This document shows positions 54,960-64,000 of a DNA stretch of 64,000 bases, piece by piece. The position numbers were made by a program, and so were the translations under genes. This DNA comes from Siphonodentalium dalli. Taxonomy: Eukaryota > Mollusca > Scaphopoda > Gadilida > Siphonodentaliidae. Within the stretch, counting starts at the first letter, position 1. Every line of letters begins with the position of its first letter. Location: contig CP136063.1 of the NCBI GenBank assembly GCA_032622095.1, positions 203,781,934-203,845,933 on the forward strand, in the 5' to 3' direction. The notes under the pieces are model-generated. The model was not told where the DNA came from and ran no database searches. It was given only the letters and a program-made list of their open reading frames with translations.

Positions 54960-55400
54960 TCACTGAGTTTGCACCCACAAATGGTCCAATTTAAAGGTAG
55001 TCAATTAAGTCAATCCAATCAGACGGTCCCCATATCATCAAGTTACAACTTCAACATTCCTTCAAAATATGCTTTTGTTATCAGAATCAATTACAACAAA
55101 ATAATGCTATCCGCTGTCAACTATGGTATAAAATTTACCAAAATGTGTTATTTATCAACATGTTGTCAATGAAATATGGCCGTATTATCATTTTCATATC
55201 ACAAAATTTGGCCGTATTACCACTTGATTTTAGAGTTATCCATCTTCATCCGCAATTTTTTCCAAGACCATTGGTTTGACGACTCTTTTCTTGGCCAAAA
55301 AAATTATATATTTCGAGAAATAACAAATTTCCGAAGCCAAAGAAATAGTCATTTGGGAGCGTTAATTCGGATTATGAATCTTTAAAAAAACTTTACTAAA
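54960..55400 (+). repeat. Dispersed repeat G, forward copy
   Basis: ATGGTCCAATTTAAAGGTAG, ACAAAATAATGCTATCCGCT and GAAGCCAAAGAAATAGTCAT correspond in reverse to blocks in 59660..60310. Confidence 0.7.
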
Positions 55401-56099
55401 TTTGACCATTTTCAAAAGCAGACCATGACAGAGCGAATGTCAGTAAATTAGCTTCTTGTATCCGATAGAGCTATGCTATGCTAAAACTGAGAAATATTTT
55501 AAATAGAAAAAAAGTTATTGTATGAATTTCCAAAAACTGCCCTGGCTCTTGCAAGTGCAGATGACAATATTCATCGTAGGGACAAATTTGGCTAATTTCT
55601 TGTAACCAAACACAGAGTTGGCCTGTACTGAAAATGCATCCAAATTTTTTACTTTCTTCCGAACTTTCACACCTTTGTAAAAGAATTAAACCATCAAAAC
55701 TAACAATGCTTAACATATTTAACATAGGCTACACTGACTGTCCCCCTGATACACATTTCCTATTTTTCAGACCCTGCAACCCTTCGAAATCGTGCAGCTA
55801 CCTAAAGATACCAAATACAAAGAAGTTGTATCAATATTCAGTCTATTGATCATTGTCATAGTTGTTACTCTGCTCAAATATCAAATTCTGCAATTCAAAC
55901 AGTTGCATGGATAGATATATTATATGCTAAATAGAAATATATAATGCATAAGGTTATTAAAGTATGGTGCCAAACAGCTTCAGTATGTGCTCAATTTTAT
56001 ATATATGGTCATCATTGTATTAATATTTGACAAGGAAAAAAACTACAAAGGCTGCCCCAGTTACATAGAGCTGTGACTTTATGGGGTGACGTGTTGAAC
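55401..56099. other. No firm feature
   Basis: A minus-strand stretch 55515..55622 is open for 35 residues after a TTTTCAGTACAG acceptor-like site and ends in a stop. It is too short to call. Confidence 0.35.
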
Positions 56100-56129
56100 T
56101 GTTGCATAAATGTGTTTCACAACAGGAGA

Positions 56130-56430
56130 TAAACCAAAGATCCATATATTCTACCATTCCACAGAGTGCCCCAAGAGATGCATTAATGCATTTGAGGCAA
56201 TGCATTATATATGATGCAGGTAAATAAAGAGAAATGAGTTAATTTTTCCCTGGGGTGTATATCGTCTGTGACTATTGATTGATTGTATTGCCCTGCATAC
56301 AGCAGGGATCCAACAGTAGCCAGGTTCAGGTAACAGTCATTTTGTTCCATGGATAATAACAATTCTTGTGTCAAAGTTGAGAAAATCCTCAAATATATGC
56401 AGGCTTCCACATTTATAAAGAAATATCTCA
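56130..56430 (+). repeat. Repeat H copy 1, with exon-like splice motifs
   Basis: ATTCCACAGAGTGCCCC, GATGCAG/GTAAAT, CCCTGCATACAG and GGATCCAACAGTAGCCAGGT, then TCAG/GTAACA. The same order recurs at 58960..59215, and the last block again at 59285..59360. Confidence 0.7.
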
Positions 56431-56775
56431 TGGGGGCAGTTACCTTTTACCCCTTCCTTTCTTTACTAAATGGATTCTCCCACACTGTTATAAAAGTATA
56501 GAGTGCAAGCCCGTAGCCAAGGGGGTTCGTACCCTTCGAACGAACGGCCCTTCTGCCTACATGTGCCCGGTGGTGGTAATTGCCGTTCGCCGTTCGGGTG
56601 AACGTGTCATGTGCAGCAGTTGACCAAACGGCAAAATTTTGCTGAGCGTGACCTCCCTTCGAACAAACGACGTATGTACGTATATGGATATTGTCATATA
56701 CTACATGCAGGCTTAGTTTGAATAGAGACTGGTGCACACCAATTCAACACATATAGACCGCCAACACATGTCGGT

Positions 56776-56955
56776 ATAAAGCTGCTTTCACTGACAGGCT
56801 GCTGATGCATGCGGCTATCGGATTAAATAGGTACAACGTTTCAAACCATACATATATTACTGGGGTTGCGGTGGACGCAGTTAAGCGCAACGTTTTGAAA
56901 TCTGATGCGTCTAACTGCATCAGCCGCATGTATGTGGAAGCAGCTTAAGGCTCCG
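56776..56955. repeat. Imperfect inverted repeat
   Basis: AAGCTGCTTTCAC and CTGATGCATGCGGCT at the left match, inverted, AGCCGCATGTATGTGGAAGC then AGCTT at the right. Confidence 0.65.
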
Positions 56956-57124
56956 GAATTCGACCTGCATGTGGTTCATCAACATAACCAACTAAAAGTA
57001 GCCTGCCAGAATCACTGGATATAAAGACCCATACATACAGCGAAAGGGTGTCGTGTAAAGCACATAGCCGGGGCAGAGGCAGGTACACGAAAATACTACA
57101 TAGTGCCAATTAAGCTATGTGCAT

Positions 57125-57500
57125 CAACCTTGGTCAAAATTTTCAACTGTTCGAAATATCATGCCCGACATAACAATAGTTGGAAATGTCACACGAAACA
57201 ATAGGTTAAAATCGATTGAGTACATCCATTTTCCAACAATCCATTGGTGGGGAACATTTTGTTTTAGACCATCATTTACATATTTTCCAAATTTTGGTCC
57301 AAATTTTTGACTAAAATTCTCACACATGCAGGGCCGATCCATGGTCGGCCCAGTGTGTCCTGGTCCATCCCATATGGTCAGTTAAAAACTTATAATTAAC
57401 TTAAGAAAAACAAATCGGGGGGATGTGATATTCCCTGCAGATAGACTACTATAGATGTTAGGATTTAGCTCACAGGTCACAAACTTATCTGATACTGGTT
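57125..57500. mobile_element. Decayed copy of the CAGGGATGTGGC hAT family
   Basis: GGTCAAAATTTTCAACTGTT, AACAATAGGTTAAAATCGAT and GATCCATGGTCGGCCCAGTG match 42720..43480. Ends not found. Confidence 0.7.
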
Positions 57501-58489
57501 CGATCCATGGTCAGGCCCAGTGGATTATGTTACTCCCCCATGCACAAGACAATTGGTTCATTTAGAATAGCTATAGGCTATATAGATACCGGTCAGATCC
57601 AGGCCTGTGAGAGAAATCTTCGAAAAATCAAAGCTCAACTTTTATGTTTCAGGGCGGATCTAAAGTACACCGTTTGCATCGTATTTTTCAAAAAATTTCC
57701 CCGGAGGAGAAACCCCGGACCCCCCTCAATGCGATAGGGGACAGCCCCCGCTCGTCGCTTCACAGTTCGTGTCCAATGCCCTCATAATATATGTCGAACT
57801 GTCTTTGCTAGTGGCTGGCTACGGACCTGGAGTGGAATGGTTTATTAATCATCTGGATGAGTGTTCAGGTATTATAAGGGGATGTCACAAGTACGGAAGG
57901 ATTCCTATTCATTGGTGAGAAATGTTCAGATAATAACAGGACATTTGTTGAACTTATCATCTGACATTTCCGAAAGACCCTTCCACAAGGTATTTGCAGC
58001 GTACGCGCCATGCACCCTCAAATGTGTCTTCTGCATTTTCTGCAGTTACTCATGTTTCCATTGAACTGACGCTTTTTTGTTAATCGCGTATTTTTGTTTA
58101 AAAATGACTGCATGGTGAAGCGATACACAATCACAGTCCAAAACTGACCTAGTCCGAAATCTGCTGTGCTTCCAGTGTCTTCATTCTATCTGTCATTGCA
58201 AATGTTTAATTTACCAAACAACCACAGAGCGAGATGCGCGGATTGAGCGTACGCACCACCGGATTAGGACACCAATGTAATCCTGTGACAGCGTTTTCTG
58301 CGATTCGCCCGCCGTGTGCTAGCATTCATTGCCTCCAGTGTGATCTAATTTGACGAACAGCACAGATCGCGTTGCAAACGGCATGTGGAAGGGTCTCAAG
58401 GGAACTACTTATCACTGAGTGTTTAATAAAGAAAGGTTTAAATGTCTGGCGCAATGATATACGTTTTACTGTCTTATATTCATGTGTGT
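57501..58489. other. No recognised gene
   Basis: CCCCGGAGGAGAAACCCCGG near 57700 is a motif often seen in repeats. Otherwise unassigned. Confidence 0.45.
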
Positions 58490-58948
58490 TTCACAATCAG
58501 ACCTGAGTTTAGTGTGCCTTTCATATTAGCAGAATGAGGTCCAGAGAGGGTAAATTTAGTGACGCTACCCCGCATAGCAGGCTAGTATCACTAAATTCAC
58601 CCTCTGGGGACCTCATTCTGCTTAGGCCTCATCTTCTCTGGAAAGTTTCTTTATTATCGAATTTACTATAGAAACTTCACCTAGATTCTATTTATTTTTT
58701 AGTTTCTCTTTATCCCCAAATTGGCAGACGACACATTGCATAATCGAGGTTCCCAATGGGTGTACATCACAATATTCACCATTTGGGAACCTCAATCTGA
58801 GTACCGGTATATGTCTCCCATACCAGATGAGGTCCCCAGAGGGTGATTTTGGTGATGGTAGCCCACTATGTGGATAGCGTTACTAAATTCACCCTCTGGG
58901 GACACCCTCATTCTGCAAATGACAGGCACTCTAAACTCAGTTCACAAT
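58490..58948. mobile_element. Family B hAT-type element, long form, perfect duplication
   Basis: The element is 58498..58940, with TTCACAAT on both sides. The right end stops at AAACTCAG, lacking the last five bases expected from the left end. Confidence 0.92.
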
Positions 58949-58954
58949 ATTTAT

Positions 58955-59360
58955 ATACTCTGCTATTCCACAGAGTGGTCCCTAGAGAGGTATTTGTAGG
59001 GTTACTGAATATGACGCAGGTAATGAGTTCATTTCTCCCTGGGGAATATATCATCTTGCATTTATATTGATTGATTTTATTGCCCTGCATACAGTTGGGA
59101 TCCAACAGTAGCCCGGTTCTGGTAAATGTGCATTTTGGTTTATAGATAATAATTCTTGTGTAAAAGTGAGAAAATCCTCCAATAAAGGCAGGCTTCTACT
59201 TTCATACAGAACTCTTGATCTAATTGACAATTCATTATACCGTTATATCATGTCAGTAAATTCAGCGAAATCAGTTGATTTCACTCTTCTTTTTACATTC
59301 ATGATTACATTGCACTGCATAAAACAGCGATCCAACAGTAGCCAGGTTCAGGTATAATTT
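58955..59360 (+). repeat. Repeat H copies 2 and 3
   Basis: ATTCCACAGAGTGGTCCC, GACGCAG/GTAATG, CCCTGCATACAG and GGATCCAACAGTAGCCCGGT. A third partial copy at 59285..59360 ends CAGGTTCAG/GTATAA. Confidence 0.7.
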
Positions 59361-59659
59361 TCTCAAAATATGTGGATACATGTATGCCGATAATATTGAT
59401 TGCATTCTGGTACTCACAATTGACTTTTATTTAGTTAAACGGACATTGGTTGTTCGAACTCCAGAATTTTGTATACATAATTTGGTAAGAGGCATCTCAA
59501 AGCATACCTACTAGAAGATTTCCAAACAAATTTGTCGACGTAGCGCTGCAAATACGTCTTTTGTTTCTCAGATTTTAAGGTAAATTTGAGATAATTTTGT
59601 TTGTGTTGGTTTAAAAATTTTAATCAGCAGTCTTGCAAAAAAAAAAATGCACCTGTAGA

Positions 59660-60310
59660 CAATCGGAATTGAAGATACATAATCCAAATTAATCCTCCTA
59701 AATTACTATTTCTTTGGCTTCGGGGGGGTAAAAAATATTTGATTTGAGTCGGGGAAACCCGAAGCTGGAAGTTATTAGATATCGATTTTTGAAATCTGTA
59801 ATTTTTCATCACCTGGACTATTTGAGGCCCCCACCCCCACCCCCCATGGGATACGGAATACCACTTAACACAGAGGGTGGAATACGGAATACCAGTTAAC
59901 AGCCATATGGAATACATAAAAATATATGAAAACTTCATTTTTTTGAAGGTCGGCGTACGAATACCGGTATTTTTGGAATACCGAATACCTCCTAACAGAG
60001 GGGGCGGAATACGGCGTACCTCACGAGTCATAACAGGGCATGGAATATGGCATACGAAAAAGGGGGGTGGGGACCTCCTATTTGGCAGCCGAGAAAATAT
60101 TTGACGAGTCGGTCGACATACTCTCAAAACCAAATTGCTTTGAAAAAAAATTTGATTTATAACACTTTTTGGAAAATTTATACTAGAGTTGACAGTGGTT
60201 AGCATTATTTTTTGGTAATTAATCGATTCTAATAACAAAAGCGTCTTTTGAAGAAATGTTGCTGTTGGAATCTGATGATACAGGGACCATTGAATTGGAT
60301 TGTGTACCTT
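59660..60310 (-). repeat. Dispersed repeat G, reverse copy with an insertion
   Basis: Reverse relative of 54960..55400. An insertion at about 59825..60078 is made of inverted GGAATACGGAATACC-type motifs with G-rich ends (CCCCCACCCCCACCCCCC/GGGGGGTGGGGACC). The 204-residue ORF over it is not a gene. Confidence 0.65.
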
Positions 60311-60788
60311 TAAGAAAATCTAGACCTGTCGTCTGTCATTTATGATATTACATAATTCTGATGATCAAAACAAAGAGAGAGCAGTGAGAGAAGTTTTGAA
60401 ATAGTTTCATGGTGAGATAACGCAATATACCATTTCCAGACATTCTGTTAATTCCGATAAATACAAATAGCTCTTTTTTTATTGGGACTCAGTCATCGTG
60501 TTAAACGTTGTATTGTTTATGACTTCATTGCATCAATGCTCGTATAAAGGTAGTTCAACCTATTTTGATACCAGGTAAAATTCAAAATCCAATATTATTA
60601 GGTGTATTTTGGAGCACAGAATGCCATGTGGCTTTAACTTGAGAGGTCGATCAATAATCAACAAGAATGAAAATTGAAAATTATATTCTCATGAATATAT
60701 GCATTATATAACAAAACAGATTAAAACAATTCCATAAACAAGTACCTTAAATGATGAACTGTGAACGATGTGGAATCTCTGCCCTAAA
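60311..60788. other. No recognised feature
   Basis: AT-rich sequence. Confidence 0.5.
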
Positions 60789-61150
60789 CAGGTCTCAGTA
60801 AATCACAGATCGATCTATAATAGTCCGATCGGGCTAAAATGGACCGATTGGTCTTTCACAGACAGCATGCATCTGGGATAAGACGAGTCACTCTAAATTG
60901 TGCTATAATTTATCTTTCAACTAATACTTTGAAAAAAATAAATTCTGATTTCTTTTGAAATGAAAGAATGAACTAATGAAAGACATAAAATAATTATTTA
61001 CTGAGAATATTCAATACAAACATGTACAAATATTCAAACAAACAAAAGAAATTTAGAGTTCCCTCTCTTACAACAGTGAGCACTGTGCCAGGCAATTTAT
61101 TTTAGCTCGATCGGGCTATTATAGATCGATCGGTGGTTCATCCTGACCTG
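60789..61150. mobile_element. Inverted-repeat element with CAGGTC ends
   Basis: CAGGTCTCAGTAAATCACAG and ATCGATCTATAATAGTCCGA at the left match, inverted, TCGGGCTATTATAGATCGAT and CATCCTGACCTG at the right. CTAAA flanks both sides. Confidence 0.8.
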
Positions 61151-61796
61151 CTAAATGTTTTGAAATCAGGAGAAAGTATTAATAGTTTTGAGTATTTCTG
61201 CGATACTAATACAAATGTGTCTTCAAAACGAGCTTCATCAATACTTATGTTGTTTACTTGTTGTTTTTAAGTGAAGTAACAAAGAGAGACCACATCTTTA
61301 AAATAGAAAGATATGATAGGAAACAATGAAGAGTCCTCAAAACAACCATCTCCATCCCACCAATTCTGCCCCATCCCTCCACCCATTCTGCCACCAAACC
61401 CAGTATCACTATCCACCATGCTTTTTTGTGAATGAACAATATGATTTGTAGATCTAATCTTGAAACTAAGCACAATTTAATGTGCAAATTTCCCAAATGA
61501 TCTGACAAATGTTTTGCAGGTGGTAGTAGGCTAACAGCCATATGATTCGGGGAAGAAATATTTAAAAATAAATGCATCATGAGCATACACAAAAATAAGG
61601 AAAGTGAAACTTAAATATGAATTTAATAAAGTATAATTAAATATGATGTGAATAGAAGGAATATCATGTGAAAAGAAGAAATACTGAACTTGTTAACAAT
61701 TGTCTGGATACATCAGTTGTATAAATGAAATATGAGCTGAAAATGAGATGATGATCACCCGATAAAAATATCAAAGATACAATGTTATTTATGTTA
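61151..61796. other. No recognised feature
   Basis: A 112-residue minus frame (61254..61592) has no motif or splice context. Confidence 0.45.
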
Positions 61797-62368
61797 ATTT
61801 ATTACATGATCCGACTCTTATTCCATTCTATAATAATGATATCCAACGCTCATTGCATAACAGGAAATAGTTCCAGTTGTACCTAAATGTATTATTGTTC
61901 CCAAGCGTGATCTGGAAGCGGGGGACGAGGAGTGAAGAAGAATCGGTGTCTGTGACTGATATTGATATAGTTTGAAAATTTATTTCATTAAATTTACACC
62001 ATTAAATACGTCAAAGTGTCTTATTTATCTAGGGACTATTTCTTTACGCGGATAAATAACGCATAATTACATGTACGGTAAGCATCATTGCATGCCTCAT
62101 AGAAGCCACTGTTAGTTTCACATCCCATTTGTTGATTTAAGTATGTTTTATGGAGGTTTTGGATCAAGTAATAAATATAATCTACAACTCGTCCCCAGTT
62201 TATAGCGAAATTTACATAACTCATCTGGTAAATTACGTCTGGACGGAGCCTATTGGCACACCCTACAGGTCACATCCCTTATACTGAGAGAGTTTTGTAA
62301 GGCTTGGTCCAGACCTAATTTACTGGACGAGTTTTGTAAATTTCGCTCTAAACTGGGGATGAGTTGTA
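61797..62368 (-). mobile_element. Family E element, reverse copy
   Basis: TTATTACATGATCCGACTCT on the left and the hairpin TCTACAACTCGTCCCCAGTT...GGGGATGAGTTGTAGA on the right. Inverted relative of 5165..5700 along its whole length, with internal differences. Confidence 0.8.
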
Positions 62369-62789
62369 GAAACTCTATAATTATCTTTCACAACAAAAAC
62401 AGATTTTTCAGGCAATACTTCCAGAAATATACAAAGATTAGTTGCAAGGAAATTCTATATTTAAAGGGACCCAAGGCACTCGCAGTGGGTAAATGTGCAA
62501 AAAAATATAAAAGTCAGTAAATACATCAAAAGAAGAAGAAGAACATTGAGAAATAGATGAACTTTGTTCTTATATTCATTATTTATAGTTCTCCAATAAC
62601 AATTTTCCGTGTTGAAACCATTGCTATGTAAACAAAAAACTGTTACAGTGATTTGTCAAAACATCACTGATCATGTACCAGTAGCAACTTCAAATATTTT
62701 AGTCTGAACTTTTTTTTGCTTTGACCTTTTCCAATGTTTACCATCAAGTTTTGATTAAACTTTGGTATCTTAAAAAAAGTTATTGGACT
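62369..62789. other. No recognised feature
   Basis: AT-rich sequence with an AGAAGAAGAAGAA run near 62532. Confidence 0.5.
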
Positions 62790-63227
62790 AATATGATCAA
62801 GCCTTGAAATAGTGTGTCTGTCATTTCCAGAATGAGGTCACCAGAGGGTGAATTTAGGGATGCTTTCCCGCACGGAGGGCTAGCATCACCAAATTCACCC
62901 TCTGGGACCTCATTCTGGTGTGGCTTCAACTGCTATGAGAGACCTAGGATCAGATTAAGTTTGCCAGTTGAAGTTGGTGATTATACGTTTTATCTTCTGC
63001 AAATTTAAGGGATACAGAAACTGAACAAAAGGGAAAAAGTAACTAAAAACATATTTAATTTGAGATTAATAGATACTTCCCAGAAGATGAGGCCGACACA
63101 GAATTGGTCTCCAGAGGGTGAATTTAGTGATGCTAGCCCAATGAGTGGAGTAAGCTTCACTAAATTCACTCTCTGGGGACCTCATTCTGCAGATGACAGA
63201 CCCACTATTTCAAGGCTTGAATATGAT
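62790..63227. mobile_element. Family B hAT-type element, long form, perfect duplication
   Basis: The element is 62798..63219, CAAGCCTTGAAATAGTGTG to CCACTATTTCAAGGCTTG, with AATATGAT on both sides. Confidence 0.95.
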
Positions 63228-63953
63228 TTTTATTGGTAATTCCACTGTAACAGTAAACATCTTGTACCAGTATATCATTGCGATGTCACTGTTTTGATTA
63301 ATAATGACAAGGAAGTGTTTCTTCAAAACTTCATAGTGTGTACATTCATTGTCATAATTAAAAATATGAACTGGAATCATAATGATAGTGACCAAATGCA
63401 AAATCAAATTGAAATTGAATATCGTTATTAATTAGCTCCAACAAGACACTACATACTACATGTATATACAACGTACCATGTTTGTGTTCAAACATCTATT
63501 CCATCATCAAGAATCCTAAAATCATGTCATATAATAAACATTTTACGCCCCAGCCCCAACACTGTTCATGATAAAAATAATACAGCTTGTAACCCAGTCT
63601 CTTTGAAAAGCCGTCAAAAATCCATACGTCTCTAGATCTCTCGCTTACTTTTAATTTCTACGATGACACGGCATTCCCCAACATGACGTAATACACCGTT
63701 TCAACATATGGAATGCATTCCTGGCATACTAAATGATTGTGAGATTCGTAGTATTTAGTAGCAGTTATAAAAACAACAAGATGCAAAAGAATAACCAGTC
63801 ATTAATATTGTTGACTGATAAAATCTCGAAGATATGATGTCTCCTAGATTGCGATGAGTATAACAAATTATGGATTTCATCGCCTGTATTCAGTTTTACA
63901 ACATTAGTTGTGTTTGACAATGCACGGGAAAATTTATTGATTATAATAATGTA
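63228..63953. other. No recognised feature
   Basis: AT-rich sequence. Confidence 0.5.
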
Positions 63954-63998
63954 ATACATTGATGGAAAGAGGTCTTAGAGCTCTTTCCATCAATGTAT
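63954..63998. repeat. Short perfect hairpin at the window edge
   Basis: ATACATTGATGGAAAGAG is inverted as CTCTTTCCATCAATGTAT with a 9-base loop. It may be the tip or one end of a longer palindrome cut by the window. Confidence 0.85.
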
Positions 63999-64000
63999 CA

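Noticed and set aside
55515-55622. Minus-strand 35-residue open stretch after an acceptor-like site
   Set aside because: Short, ends in a stop, no upstream exon found; could be chance.
59624-60238. 204-residue minus-strand ORF
   Set aside because: It spans a reverse copy of repeat G and an inserted inverted repeat; no family motif and rich in low-complexity segments.
61254-61592. 112-residue minus-strand ORF
   Set aside because: No motif; AT-rich chance frame.

Overview
This window looks like nuclear DNA of a marine invertebrate animal. It has spliced genes with long introns, APE-type LINE fragments and very many small inverted-repeat DNA transposons. It is AT-rich with frequent ACATGTAC runs. 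I lean towards a mollusc or another lophotrochozoan, but that is an inference from style and not a placement. There are no bacterial operons, CRISPR arrays, rRNA genes or convincing tRNA genes.

Only one protein gene is firmly supported: a sphingolipid delta-4 desaturase (DEGS1/DES1 family) on the minus strand. It has three coding exons: 29970..30051 (start codon, N-myristoylation-type terminus), 7500..8242 (all three histidine boxes) and 4243..4377 (C-terminus and stop). The splice phases fit (1, then 0). The joined product is 319 residues, and its three histidine boxes fall at residues 89, 128 and 259, the positions I recall for human DEGS1. Intron 1 is about 21.7 kb and intron 2 about 3.1 kb; both are full of transposons. 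Upstream of the start is a CpG-containing flank with an NRF1-like palindrome.

The rest is mainly repeats. Family A: palindromic MITEs of about 217 bp flanked by TA, with CAGTAATGC termini. Family B: hairpin elements with CAAGCCT ends and 8-bp target duplications (hAT type), in 151, about 240 and 420-470 bp forms. Family C: TTAA-bounded piggyBac-like MITEs carrying the GCATTCTCTTATATA hairpin. Further hAT-type elements lie at 1166 and 42666. Other structures are a 2.3 kb palindromic element (30488..32789), a 2.8 kb terminal-inverted-repeat element stuffed with other repeats (17621..20429), a possible 4.8 kb element (24521..29327), a satellite with a unit of about 193 bp (34.9-38.3 kb), a C-rich minisatellite (50.8-51.8 kb), a palindromic CCTAATTAGG array (36.8 kb), and two decayed LINE copies of one lineage (22.5-24.3 kb plus; 33.3-33.8 kb minus).

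Layout: 1-4.2 kb, MITEs downstream of the gene; 4.2-30.1 kb, the desaturase gene; 30.1-30.5 kb, its 5' flank; 30.5-64 kb, repeat-dominated intergenic DNA. One weak candidate exon on the plus strand (54609..54702) and exon-like splice motifs at 56.1-59.4 kb could belong to a second gene that I cannot identify.
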